DNA of 64,000 nucleotides from an uncultured Collinsella sp. (lineage in GTDB: Bacteria > Actinomycetota > Coriobacteriia > Coriobacteriales > Coriobacteriaceae), in assembly GCA_900759335.1 (NCBI GenBank), contig CAAEUX010000088.1:1-64000 (forward strand), read 5' to 3'. Shown here one piece after another: positions 23,940 through 31,973 of this stretch; the first letter of the stretch is position 1, and each line of letters begins with the position of its first letter. The notes beneath the pieces are model-generated. The model had not been told where the DNA came from and did not search any database. It saw only the letters and a program-made list of their open reading frames with translations. The position numbers and the translations under genes were made by a program.

Positions 23940-25130
23940 GTGCAATACCGTGTTGACCCCAAAAGTGGTAACCGAATATCCGCTCTGGGTCTGGGCTGCA
24001 TGAGGTTTCCCGGTGCGCCGGGACACCCCGATGCGAAGACGGCCGATGCCATCATCTCCCGCGCGGTGGAGCAGGGGATTAACTACCTGGACACGGCCTA
24101 TCTCTATCCCGGCAACGAGGCGTGCGTGGGTGCGTCGCTTGAGCGCCTGGGCTTGCGCGACCAGGTTTTGCTCGCAACCAAGCTGCCGCATGCTTCGTGC
24201 AAATGCGCGGAGGATTTCGACCGGTTCTTCGACGAGCAACTGCGCCGCCTACGGACCGACCATATCGACTATTACCTCATGCATAACATTACCTCGCCCG
24301 CCCAGTGGGAACGTGTGGTGGCGTTGGGCATTGAGGACTGGATCGCGTGTCAAAAGGCGGCGGGGCGCATTCGCCAGATTGGTTTTTCGTACCACGGCAG
24401 CGCGGTGGATTTCCTGACGATGCTTGACGCATATGACTGGGATTTTTGCCAGATCCAGTACAATTACGCTGGAGAGCGATATCAGGCGGGAACAGCGGGG
24501 CTCATGGCCGCCGCCGGGCGAGGCCTCGCGGTGTTTGTGATGGAGCCGCTGCTGGGCGGGCGTTTAGCGGGCAAGCTGCCGCCACGGGCCCGCGCTGTGC
24601 TCGATAGTGCCCGTGACCCGCATTTGCTCACTCCTGCCGCCTGGGGTCTTTCGTGGGTGTGGAATCATCCTCAGGTGACGATGCTGCTTTCGGGTATGAC
24701 CGATACCGCGCAGGTGGATGAGAATTCGTCACTGGCAGACCTCGCGTTGCCGAATTCGATGACTGCCAACCAGCTCGACACGATCGCGCACGTGCTGGAT
24801 GAGTTTGAAAAATCGAATCGCGTGCCCTGCACGGGATGCGGCTATTGCATGCCGTGCCCTAAAGGCATCAATATCCCTGGATGTTTTGCCGCCTACAACG
24901 CAAGCTATGCGCACAGCTGGTTTACGGGGCTGTCTCAATACTTTACGGCGAACGCGGTGCGCACAAGCGAGCCCAAGTTGGTGAGCAATTGCGTCAAATG
25001 CGGCAAATGCGCGCGGCACTGCCCGCAGCACATCGATATTCCCGAGTGTCTCGACGATGTGCGCCGACGTTTCCAGCCTGGTCCCGTGACGGCGGTGCTT
25101 AAGGCCTTCGGCAAAACACGCTCCTCATGA
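23940..25130 (+). CDS. Aldo/keto reductase with two C-terminal 4Fe-4S clusters
   Basis: A 396-residue fusion of an aldo/keto reductase barrel with a ferredoxin-like tail. The barrel starts YRVDPKSGNRISALGLGCMR and carries DTAYLYPGNE with the catalytic tyrosine, then ATKLPH. The tail has CTGCGYCMPCPKGINIPG (near 300) and CVKCGKCARHCPQHIDIPE (near 360), two sets of four cysteines for 4Fe-4S clusters. Common in anaerobes and probably taking electrons from ferredoxin; substrate unknown. The GTG start at 23940 follows GGGAGGGGCC and begins right at the conserved fold. An ATG at 23922 adds six residues. Confidence 0.9.
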   Translation: MQYRVDPKSGNRISALGLGCMRFPGAPGHPDAKTADAIISRAVEQGINYLDTAYLYPGNEACVGASLERLGLRDQVLLATKLPHASCKCAEDFDRFFDEQLRRLRTDHIDYYLMHNITSPAQWERVVALGIEDWIACQKAAGRIRQIGFSYHGSAVDFLTMLDAYDWDFCQIQYNYAGERYQAGTAGLMAAAGRGLAVFVMEPLLGGRLAGKLPPRARAVLDSARDPHLLTPAAWGLSWVWNHPQVTMLLSGMTDTAQVDENSSLADLALPNSMTANQLDTIAHVLDEFEKSNRVPCTGCGYCMPCPKGINIPGCFAAYNASYAHSWFTGLSQYFTANAVRTSEPKLVSNCVKCGKCARHCPQHIDIPECLDDVRRRFQPGPVTAVLKAFGKTRSS

Positions 25131-25211
25131 CCCTTTTATATCTTGTGATGGAATAGTTCCTGTTTGCGGCAGAATAGGGCGATAGCAGGAACTATTTCGC
25201 CGCAACTGATG
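25131..25211 (+). ncRNA. 81-nt structured leader element, copy A
   Basis: It begins CCCTTTTATA right behind the aldo/keto reductase stop and ends CAACTGATG next to the ribosome binding site of the following gene. Positions 13-33 of the element can pair with 55-75 (21 pairs, one A-C mismatch) and close a 21-base loop. Copy B at 26299 has the same length, loop core and ends, but its stem differs by paired changes. This is a riboswitch-like or dispersed structured element. I do not recognise it as a known class. Confidence 0.6.
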
Positions 25212-25221
25212 GGAGGCTATC

Positions 25222-26241
25222 GTGGGTGACCGAGGTTTACGTAATGATTCGCGTGAGGTTTGTTGGGGCATTTTGGGCGCTGGGCACATTTCTCATCGAT
25301 TTGCATCGTCGCTCAAGAAGGTCGACGGGGCACGGCTGGTGGCTGCGGCCGGCCGCACTCCTGCGCATGTCGAGGAATTTTCCCGAGCGTTTTCGATCGA
25401 TGCTGCGCATAGCCATGCCTCGGCCGATGATAACGGCGATGCGGCTTATGACGCGCTGATTGCCGACCCCGATGTCGACGCAATCTACTTGGCTCTTCCG
25501 CATGGCATGCATACGCGTTGGGCCTGTCGCGCGCTGCGCGCCGGAAAGGCCGTGCTGTGCGAAAAGCCGGCCGTTTTGAGTGAGGAAGAGGCTCTCTCGA
25601 TTGCTTCCACCTCTCGCGAGCGCGGCGTGCTGTTTATGGAGGCGATGAAGAATCGGTTTTGCCCGATGCGCACTCGCGTGAAGGACTTGCTTGCGTCGGG
25701 TGAGCTTGGCCGTATTGTCTCGATTGAAAGCGTGCAAAAGCTCGATTACGGCGAGCCTCCTTCGGGCTATCTGCTTGATCCGTTGCAGGGCGGCTGTCTA
25801 TATGATATGGGCTGCTATGCAGTCGGTTGGTTTGAGGATTTGCTCGCGGGCGCGTGCGAGGTTTCTTCCCGTGAAGTTCGCTGGCGTGACGTATCGGGCG
25901 GCCGCGTCGATTGGGCCGACGAGATCCATATGAGCGTCGGCGGTATACCCATTCATATGGTGTGCGACGGCAAAGCAACATATGAAAGCCGCTTAACGAT
26001 TGCCTGTGAGCGGGGCTCGTTGGAAATCGAGCGGCTCCATCGCCCCGAGCTCGCTCATGTGAAGTATTCCGACGGTCGAACGCTAGAAATAAATGCCCCG
26101 TTTGAGATCGATGATTTCTACGGCGAAATCCAGCATGCGACGCAGCTTATTCAGGCGGGGAAACTCGAGAGTCCCGTCATGCCCCTTGCCGCCACGCAGC
26201 GCTGTGCACACATCATCGATGCGATTCGCTTGAAACTTTAG
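25222..26241 (+). CDS. Gfo/Idh/MocA-family oxidoreductase
   Basis: A 339-residue NAD(P)-dependent dehydrogenase. The N-terminal Rossmann motif is WGILGAGHISHRFASSL, the catalytic lysine lies in VLCEKPAVLSEEEA (near 100), and YDMGCYAV follows in the C-terminal domain. It resembles trans-dihydrodiol or xylose dehydrogenase-type members more than the paralogue at 16858. The GTG start follows GGGAGGCTATC. Its leader carries the 81-nt element. Confidence 0.88.
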   Translation: MGDRGLRNDSREVCWGILGAGHISHRFASSLKKVDGARLVAAAGRTPAHVEEFSRAFSIDAAHSHASADDNGDAAYDALIADPDVDAIYLALPHGMHTRWACRALRAGKAVLCEKPAVLSEEEALSIASTSRERGVLFMEAMKNRFCPMRTRVKDLLASGELGRIVSIESVQKLDYGEPPSGYLLDPLQGGCLYDMGCYAVGWFEDLLAGACEVSSREVRWRDVSGGRVDWADEIHMSVGGIPIHMVCDGKATYESRLTIACERGSLEIERLHRPELAHVKYSDGRTLEINAPFEIDDFYGEIQHATQLIQAGKLESPVMPLAATQRCAHIIDAIRLKL

Positions 26242-26298
26242 GGCGTGGGGGCATGGCGCCAGCGCCTGGAATGCCTTGGAGGCCTTCGCCCCTGATGC

Positions 26299-26379
26299 CC
26301 CTTTTATAACTTGCGGTGGAATACGGTCTGTTTGCGCCAAAATAGGGCACCAATAGACCGTATTTCACCGCAACTGATG
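26299..26379 (+). ncRNA. 81-nt structured leader element, copy B
   Basis: Same length and ends as copy A (25131-25211). Element positions 13-33 pair with 55-75 without mismatch. Relative to copy A, four base pairs are changed on both sides (element positions 26-29 with 59-62), and several others change between Watson-Crick and G-U. The loop keeps TTGCG and AATAGGGC. It ends 14 bases before the endonuclease IV start. Confidence 0.6.
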
Positions 26380-26393
26380 AGGGGGAGCTGGAG

Positions 26394-27260
26394 ATGCTGA
26401 CGATCGGGTGTCATCTTTCGACGACGAAGGGCTATCGGGCAATGGGGGAGACAGCGTTGTCCATTGGCGCCAATACCTTTGCATTCTTTACGCGCAACCC
26501 GCGCGGCGGCAAGGCGAAAGACCTTGACATGGATGACGTGGCGGCCCTGCGCGAGCTTATGGAGCAAAACGACTTTGGCCCGCTCGTGGCGCATGCCCCG
26601 TATACCTATAACCCCTGCTCAGCCAAAGAGCGGGCGCGCGAGTTTGCCCTGGAGGCCATGGCAGAGGACCTGCGGCGCATGGAGGCGCTGCCCGGCAACT
26701 ACTACAACTTCCATCCCGGTGCGCATGTGGGGCAGGGCTCCGACGCCGGCATTCAGATGATTGTCGACACCCTGTGCCAGGTGATGTTTGAGGGCCAGCA
26801 GACGACGGTGCTGCTCGAGACCATGGCCGGCAAGGGTACCGAGGTGGGCCGCAGCTTTGAGGAACTGGCGTGCATTATCGAGGGCGTTGCCGCCAAGTGC
26901 CCAGAGCTGTCCGATAAGCTGGGCGTTTGTTTGGACACCTGCCACGTGAGCGATGCCGGCTACGACATCATCCATGATCTGGACGGCGTGCTCGACGAGT
27001 TCGACCGCGTGGTGGGTATCGATCGCTTGCATGCCGTACACATCAACGATTCGAAGAACCCCTGCGGCGCCCATAAAGATCGTCACGAGTGCATCGGCGA
27101 GGGATACCTTGGCAGCGAGGAATTTGGTGGCGGTATGCAGGTTATGCAGAATATTGTATCGAATGGCCGTTTGTGTTCGCTGCCGTTTATTTTGGAGACT
27201 CCGAACGAACTTGCAGGTTATGCAGCTGAAATTAGATTATTAAGGTCATTGCAGCAGTAA
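26394..27260 (+). CDS. nfo: Endonuclease IV (AP endonuclease)
   Basis: A 288-residue TIM-barrel apurinic/apyrimidinic endonuclease for base excision repair. Zinc ligands are seen in LVAHAPYTYNPCS, NYYNFHPGAHVGQG, VLLETMAGKGTEVG, VCLDTCHVSDAGYD, AVHINDSKNPCGAHKDRHE (with IGEGYLG) and FILETP, the full set of the family. ATG 26394 follows GAGGGGGAGCTGGAG. Its 5' leader carries copy B of the 81-nt element. Confidence 0.95.
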   Translation: MLTIGCHLSTTKGYRAMGETALSIGANTFAFFTRNPRGGKAKDLDMDDVAALRELMEQNDFGPLVAHAPYTYNPCSAKERAREFALEAMAEDLRRMEALPGNYYNFHPGAHVGQGSDAGIQMIVDTLCQVMFEGQQTTVLLETMAGKGTEVGRSFEELACIIEGVAAKCPELSDKLGVCLDTCHVSDAGYDIIHDLDGVLDEFDRVVGIDRLHAVHINDSKNPCGAHKDRHECIGEGYLGSEEFGGGMQVMQNIVSNGRLCSLPFILETPNELAGYAAEIRLLRSLQQ

Positions 27261-27407
27261 TGACTGTCACAAAGTAGAGTATTCCATTCACGTTATGGGT
27301 TTGTTTCAATCAGTTTTCTCATTGCAGATTCGTAATTCCAGGTGCATAATAGCCAACAGTTTTTGCAGGCCTCTGAATCAAACGAGGTCACCGGAAGGAG
27401 ACTGATT

Positions 27408-28268
27408 ATGAAGCTCAAGAAGCTTGGCGCATTTGCCGCCACGGGTGCCATGGCGCTCGCCCTCGCACTGACGGGCTGCGGCTCGTCCAACGCCACCTCT
27501 GGTTCTGATGCCGGTTCCAGCAGCTCTGACGACGCTAAGGTCGAGAAGGTCGACGGCTCCAAGGAGTACGCGCTCGTCAAGGATGGTACGCTGACCGTCG
27601 GCACCTCTGCCGAGTACGCTCCGTTTGAGTACAAGGATGACAACGGCGATTATCAGGGCTTTGACCTTGAGCTCATCAAGGCTATCGGCGACAAGCTGGG
27701 CCTGGATGTCGAGTATGTCAACAATGACTTTGACACGCTGGTTCCGGGCGTCGCTTCGGGCGCCAAATATGACGTTTCCATCGCGGCTATCACCGACACG
27801 CCCGAGCGTGAGAAGGAAGTCACTTTCTCCGATTCCTACTACATGGACGATCAGGCTATCGTGACCAAGGTCGATAACACCAACATCACGGCCGACAACT
27901 ACAGCGAGAAGCTCAACAACGCCGATGCTACCATCATCGTCCAGTCTGGCTCGACCGCCGAGTCCTTTGCCCAGGAGAACTTCCCCAAGGCCAAGATTGT
28001 CCCTTACAAGGACGCCACCGAGTGCTTCAGCGCCCTGCAGTCCGATAAGGGCGACGCCGTAGTCACCAACCGCTCCGTTGCCAGCCAGCTGACCGCCGAG
28101 CAGTTCAACACCTGCCAGACCATCAAGCAGATCAGCACCGGCGAGGAGTACGCCATCGCCATCAACCAGGGCAACACCAAGCTCAAGGACGACATCAACC
28201 AGGCCATCAAGGACCTGACCGATGACGGTACCGTTGACGCCCTCATGGCTAAGTACAACATCAAGTAA
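27408..28268 (+). CDS. Polar amino acid ABC transporter, substrate-binding lipoprotein
   Basis: A 286-residue family 3 solute-binding protein. The lipoprotein signal ends LALTGC (cysteine near 24), followed by a serine/aspartate-rich linker. The binding domain starts LTVGTSAEYAPFEYKDDNGDYQGFDLEL. AAITDTPEREKEVTFSDSYY and SGSTAESFAQENFP are ligand-pocket segments typical of arginine-, glutamine- or cystine-type binders. ATG 27408 follows GGAAGGAGACTGATT. It is first in the three-gene transporter operon, and the weak terminator behind it should make it the most abundant product. Confidence 0.93.
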   Translation: MKLKKLGAFAATGAMALALALTGCGSSNATSGSDAGSSSSDDAKVEKVDGSKEYALVKDGTLTVGTSAEYAPFEYKDDNGDYQGFDLELIKAIGDKLGLDVEYVNNDFDTLVPGVASGAKYDVSIAAITDTPEREKEVTFSDSYYMDDQAIVTKVDNTNITADNYSEKLNNADATIIVQSGSTAESFAQENFPKAKIVPYKDATECFSALQSDKGDAVVTNRSVASQLTAEQFNTCQTIKQISTGEEYAIAINQGNTKLKDDINQAIKDLTDDGTVDALMAKYNIK

Positions 28269-28290
28269 AATAGCTACTTGATTGCTCGCG

Positions 28291-28322
28291 GGCCCTTTCC
28301 GCTTTGGCGGAGAGGGCCTTTG
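28291..28322 (+). terminator. Intra-operon hairpin after the binding protein gene
   Basis: GGCCCTTTCCGC and GCGGAGAGGGCC pair with one G-U, followed only by a short T-run. It fits partial read-through, or 3' protection of the binding-protein mRNA. Confidence 0.6.
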
Positions 28323-28386
28323 CGCTTCTCTTGACGGAGAGCATTTCCGTCTCGTTTTGCCGACAACTTCTACGATAGGAGCCACC

Positions 28387-29748
28387 TTGTCTCGACTGAA
28401 CAAAGGGGCTGCGGAGCAGCGTTTTCCACTGCTCGCCTTGCTCCAAAAGCTAGCCTGCGTCATGGCCGTGGCGCTCGCGCTGGTGTGTGTGGGGACATAT
28501 GCGCCCACGACCGCCCAGGCGCTTGAGACCGCAAAGATTACCGCTCGACCCAACACCGGTTCGGGCAGCGCTGTGGTCGGCGGTACCGAGACGCGCATTA
28601 CCTGGGAAGTTCAGGCCGATGCCGATGAGGAGCTGAGCGGTCTTTCTTTGACGTTTGTCGACGGCACGACGTTTGGTACCGATGACACGCGATTGACGAT
28701 GCTCTCGGGCGAGGACCTCATGGATCGTACGCCCATGAAACCCACGTGCAAGGCTGATGGCCAGACGCTCAAGATTGACTTTGGCGAGACGGCGCCTGCC
28801 GGCGGCTTTTTCCGTGTCGAGGTTTACGGCGTGACCTTCCCCGTCGAGGGCGGCGATGAGGCCTTTAGCGGCACCTACACTTTGGCCGATGGCTCGACCA
28901 AGAAGATCTCCAAGATTCCGTCGGTGGAGATCAAGGGCGTGACGGCCTTCGATAACTTCCTGGCCGATCTTAAGGAGCAGCCGTGGGTCGAGGCCTGGAA
29001 CTCCAATATGTTCCTGCGCCTGTTCTTGAACCCGGTCATTTTGGTCCAGAGCCTGCCGATCGTCTTCAAGGGCTTCCTCATGTCGCTCTCGATCGTGCTT
29101 GTGGCGTTTCCGCTGGCAATTCCCTTCGGTTTCGCCCTATCGCTCATGCGCATTTCCAAGTCGCGCATCCTGCGCTGCCTTGCCGGTATCTACGTGAATA
29201 TCATTCGCGGTACGCCGGCGTTCCTGCAGATCTATATCGCGTTCTTCGGTCTGCCGTTGGCCGGCGTCAAGGTTGATGACTACGTGCTCGGCGTCATCGT
29301 CATGGCCATGAATTCGTCTGCGTACCTGTGCGAGATCTTCCGTGCCGGTATTCAATCGATCCCCAAGGGCCAGAACGAGGCTGCTCGCTCGCTGGGCATG
29401 AATGCCTTCCAGACGCTGCTCTACGTTATGATTCCGCAGACGTTCCGCAATGTTTTGCCTACGCTGACCAGCGAGTTTATCTTGCTTTACAAGGATACGT
29501 CGCTGCTTGCCGCCGTGGGTGTGGTCGAGATCGTCATGAACGCCCGTACCATCGTGGCCACGACGGGCTCCATCACGCCGTATGTGGTTGCCGCCCTGTT
29601 CTATCTGGTCATCACCCTGCCGCTCGCTCGCTTGGTGAGCGGTCTTGAGGCGAGGCTTTTGGGCACGACCGAGACCAAGAAGAAGCGTCCCGCCAAGAGC
29701 GCCGGACAGGTTGTCGCGACGCCTGCCGATCACATCGCCGGTTTGTAA
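28387..29748 (+). CDS. Amino acid ABC transporter permease with an N-terminal extracytoplasmic domain
   Basis: A 453-residue protein. The C-terminal 250 residues are a His/Glu/Gln/Arg-type permease with FKGFLMSLSIVLVAFPLA, INIIRGTPAFLQIY-like helix segments and the EAA loop NEAARSLGMNAFQTLLYVMIPQ. In front are a membrane or signal segment (VMAVALALVCVGTYA) and about 150 residues of an outside beta-rich domain (ITARPNTGSGSAVVGGTETRITWEV to FSGTYTLADGSTKK). This is not standard for the family. The TTG start at 28387 follows ATAGGAGCCACC; a longer frame to 28282 runs into the hairpin. Confidence 0.88.
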   Translation: MSRLNKGAAEQRFPLLALLQKLACVMAVALALVCVGTYAPTTAQALETAKITARPNTGSGSAVVGGTETRITWEVQADADEELSGLSLTFVDGTTFGTDDTRLTMLSGEDLMDRTPMKPTCKADGQTLKIDFGETAPAGGFFRVEVYGVTFPVEGGDEAFSGTYTLADGSTKKISKIPSVEIKGVTAFDNFLADLKEQPWVEAWNSNMFLRLFLNPVILVQSLPIVFKGFLMSLSIVLVAFPLAIPFGFALSLMRISKSRILRCLAGIYVNIIRGTPAFLQIYIAFFGLPLAGVKVDDYVLGVIVMAMNSSAYLCEIFRAGIQSIPKGQNEAARSLGMNAFQTLLYVMIPQTFRNVLPTLTSEFILLYKDTSLLAAVGVVEIVMNARTIVATTGSITPYVVAALFYLVITLPLARLVSGLEARLLGTTETKKKRPAKSAGQVVATPADHIAGL

Positions 29749-29760
29749 GGAGGTCCTATC

Positions 29761-30513
29761 ATGAGCGAAACCAATAACTCGAACGAGGTCGTCGTCAGTA
29801 TCAAGAACCTCCAGAAGGCCTTTGGCGACAACGTGGTCCTGCGCGATATCGATCTGGATGTGCACAAGGGTGAGGTCGTTGTGGTCTTGGGCCCCTCGGG
29901 CTCGGGCAAGTCGACGATGCTTCGCTGCATCAATCGTCTGGAGCATCCCACGAGTGGCTCGATTATCGTTGAGGGCGTGGATGTGTGCGCCAAGGGTGTC
30001 GACCTCAACAAAGTGCGTACGCATCTGGGTATGGTGTTCCAGCAGTTCAATTTGTTCCCGCACCTGTCGGTCAAAAAGAACGTCATGCTTGCGCAACAAA
30101 AGGTGCTCAAGCGCAGCAAGGAAGAGGCCGAGAAGATCGCCGTCGAGGAGCTGACCAAGGTCGGTCTTGCCGAGCGCATCGATTTTATGCCGAGTCAGCT
30201 TTCGGGCGGCCAGCAGCAGCGCGTTGCCATCGCCCGCGCCCTGTCGATGAACCCGCACGTCATGCTCTTTGACGAGGCCACCTCGGCGCTCGACCCTGAG
30301 CTCGTGCGCGACGTCCTGGGCGTCATGCGCGACCTGGCGCACGACGGTATGACCATGATCGTCGTGACGCACGAGATGGGCTTTGCCCGCGATGTCGCCG
30401 ACCGCGTCGTCTTTATGGACGGAGGCGTCATTGTGGAAGAGGGTACGCCGAGCGAGGTCTTCGACCATCCTAAGAGCGAGCGCACCAAGGCGTTCTTGGG
30501 CAATATCTCGTAG
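29761..30513 (+). CDS. Polar amino acid ABC transporter ATP-binding protein
   Basis: A 250-residue GlnQ/HisP-type ATPase energising the permease upstream. Walker A is GPSGSGKST (near 40), the Q-loop is VFQQFNLFPHLSV, the signature LSGGQQQR, Walker B VMLFDEATSALD and the switch histidine VTHEMGFA. ATG 29761 follows AAGGAGGTCCTATC, 12 bases after the permease stop. Confidence 0.96.
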   Translation: MSETNNSNEVVVSIKNLQKAFGDNVVLRDIDLDVHKGEVVVVLGPSGSGKSTMLRCINRLEHPTSGSIIVEGVDVCAKGVDLNKVRTHLGMVFQQFNLFPHLSVKKNVMLAQQKVLKRSKEEAEKIAVEELTKVGLAERIDFMPSQLSGGQQQRVAIARALSMNPHVMLFDEATSALDPELVRDVLGVMRDLAHDGMTMIVVTHEMGFARDVADRVVFMDGGVIVEEGTPSEVFDHPKSERTKAFLGNIS

Positions 30514-30536
30514 CCGGTTGATGTAACTGCCGTTAC

Positions 30537-30576
30537 AAAAGAGCGGGGCTGGACTTGAATCCAGCCCCGCTCTTTT
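30537..30576. terminator. Bidirectional terminator between the ABC operon and flavodoxin
   Basis: AAAAGAGCGGGGCTGG and CCAGCCCCGCTCTTTT form a perfect 16-bp stem with an 8-base loop. A- and T-runs on both sides let it work for both strands. Confidence 0.9.
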
Positions 30577-30628
30577 GTAGGGATGGGGATGCGCTTTGAT
30601 GCAGGCTCTCTTGGAGGCCCTGGGTTCG

Positions 30629-31048
30629 TTACGCGAGCTCGGCTCCGAGGGCCTTGCAAGCGGTCTCGCCCTCGTCGTCGGGCGCGTCGTAGCAGATGGT
30701 GGAGTCTACGACGTTGACGCCGGCCTCGTCGGCGTCGGCCTTCCAGTTGTCCATCCACTCGCCCTCGGCCCACGAATAGGAGCCAAAGAGGACGACCCTC
30801 TTGTCGCCGAGAGTCTCCTTGACCTCGTCCCACATCGGCTGGAACTCATCGTACTCGAGTTCCTCGGAGCCCATGGCGGGGCAGCCGAAGGCGAAGGCGT
30901 CGTAGTCGGCGGCCCTGTCGGTAGAGAAGTCGGCGCAGGGGATGACCTCAGTTTCGGCACCCGCGGACGTGGCGCCTTCGGCGACGAGATTTGCCATGGC
31001 CTCGGTATTGCCCGTGCCGCTCCAATAGACGACGGCGATCTTGCTCAT
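30629..31048 (-). CDS. Flavodoxin
   Basis: A 139-residue FMN electron carrier. The phosphate-binding loop is YWSGTGNTEAMA at the N terminus, and the aromatic isoalloxazine loops lie around GCPAMGSEELEY and GSYSWAEGEWMD. Its size fits short-chain flavodoxins. AAAGGACTCAAC precedes the ATG. It lies 46 bases behind the DUF3793 gene on the same strand, which suggests co-expression under iron limitation. It could also feed electrons to radical-SAM enzymes such as NrdG. Confidence 0.94.
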   Translation of the reverse strand: MSKIAVVYWSGTGNTEAMANLVAEGATSAGAETEVIPCADFSTDRAADYDAFAFGCPAMGSEELEYDEFQPMWDEVKETLGDKRVVLFGSYSWAEGEWMDNWKADADEAGVNVVDSTICYDAPDDEGETACKALGAELA

Positions 31049-31094
31049 GTTGAGTCCTTTCAGTTGTGCGGCAGGTTGCCGCGGCTTCTATGTT

Positions 31095-31799
31095 CTATCG
31101 GGTTGCCTGGGCAAGTTGCGCCAAGCTGCAGCCCTGCTGATAGACAAAGGTGAGGTATTGAGTGCAAGCGCGGTAGGCGTCAAACATCGCAAGCGCTTGC
31201 TCGACATTCGTGTAGACCTTCCAAGCTCCAAAGACCTTGTAGTTCTCGCCGCGCTGGACGATAAACTCGCGCACATCGTCGTAGGGATATCCGAGGAAGT
31301 AGCCTATTTCGTGCGGAAACTCGCAGGTGCAGTCGTTGCTGCAGCTAGCTTGCTGGGGTAGTGCGCATCGAGTCTGGCTACAGGCGCATTCCGCGACGTT
31401 ATTGCTCGCGAGCGTGATGCGTGATGCCAAATGCACAAGGCATGTCGAAAGGTCTCTCGTGTCGTAGCCTTCCGAGGCGAGCGCCGTTTGGGCGCGAGGG
31501 TCTGCGAAATAGGTGGTGAGGCTTTTGGCTCGGTACATATACACGAGCGCTCCGCAGGGCCGCCAGACCAAAACACTCAGGTGGATACCGAACGGGTCAA
31601 GCTCGCGATTGCACTGGGCGATAACGTTGAGCAGGCGTGCTCGGCGCTCTGCGATGGTTTCGGTTGCGACCGAGCCGTCCCCGTGGGCGTAGGTGCCTGG
31701 ATAGGTAAAGAGCGATGCCGGCTTGATGCCCGCGAGCGTGGGAGAGCAGTTGCGCACGACTGCCGCCTGAAACGTTGGGATGTCTATGGTTCGAGTCAC
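31095..31799 (-). CDS. DUF3793 family protein with a cysteine-rich insert
   Basis: A 234-residue protein of the DUF3793 family, recognised by CEFPHEIGYFLGYPYDDV and NYKVFGAWKVYTNVEQA. Family members are often found beside flavodoxins and metal uptake genes in anaerobes; biochemical function unknown. Residues about 136-160 hold seven cysteines in 25 positions (CACSQTRC, then CSNDCTC), which looks like a metal- or cluster-binding insert. GTG 31799 follows AAGGAGCGCC. A possible DtxR-type half palindrome lies upstream at 31822-31834. Confidence 0.85.
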   Translation of the reverse strand: MTRTIDIPTFQAAVVRNCSPTLAGIKPASLFTYPGTYAHGDGSVATETIAERRARLLNVIAQCNRELDPFGIHLSVLVWRPCGALVYMYRAKSLTTYFADPRAQTALASEGYDTRDLSTCLVHLASRITLASNNVAECACSQTRCALPQQASCSNDCTCEFPHEIGYFLGYPYDDVREFIVQRGENYKVFGAWKVYTNVEQALAMFDAYRACTQYLTFVYQQGCSLAQLAQATR

Positions 31800-31821
31800 G
31801 GCGCTCCTTACGGATCTAAAC

Positions 31822-31834
31822 TGTTAGCCTAGGA
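31822..31834 (-). promoter_or_regulatory. Possible DtxR/IdeR-type site upstream of DUF3793/flavodoxin
   Basis: TGTTAGCCTAGGA resembles the centre of the DtxR/IdeR operator (GGTTAGSCTAACC). It lies about 25 bp before the GTG start. The match is partial and could be chance. Confidence 0.3.
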
Positions 31835-31891
31835 AAACTTATACACGAAAGTAAGCCATGGTCAACAAAAAAGTTTGAATAGGGAAACTAA

Positions 31892-31944
31892 TTGACCGAA
31901 CGGACATGAATTTGGGTTAAGATGGGGACACCCCATGGGGGTAT
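31892..31944 (+). promoter_or_regulatory. Promoter with CsoR-like copper operator
   Basis: A -35 TTGACC (31892-31897) and a -10 TAAGAT (31918-31923) are 20 bp apart, longer than ideal. At 31928-31944 the sequence ACACCCCATGGGGGTAT holds the palindrome CCCCATGGGG flanked by ATAC/GTAT. This is close to the CsoR copper-repressor operator (ATACCCC...GGGGTAT) and overlaps the transcription start. The gene behind it encodes a copper-type HMA domain, which supports the call. No csoR gene is in this window. Confidence 0.6.
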
Positions 31945-31973
31945 CTAGATAGTGCTACTTGAAAGGGGAACGC

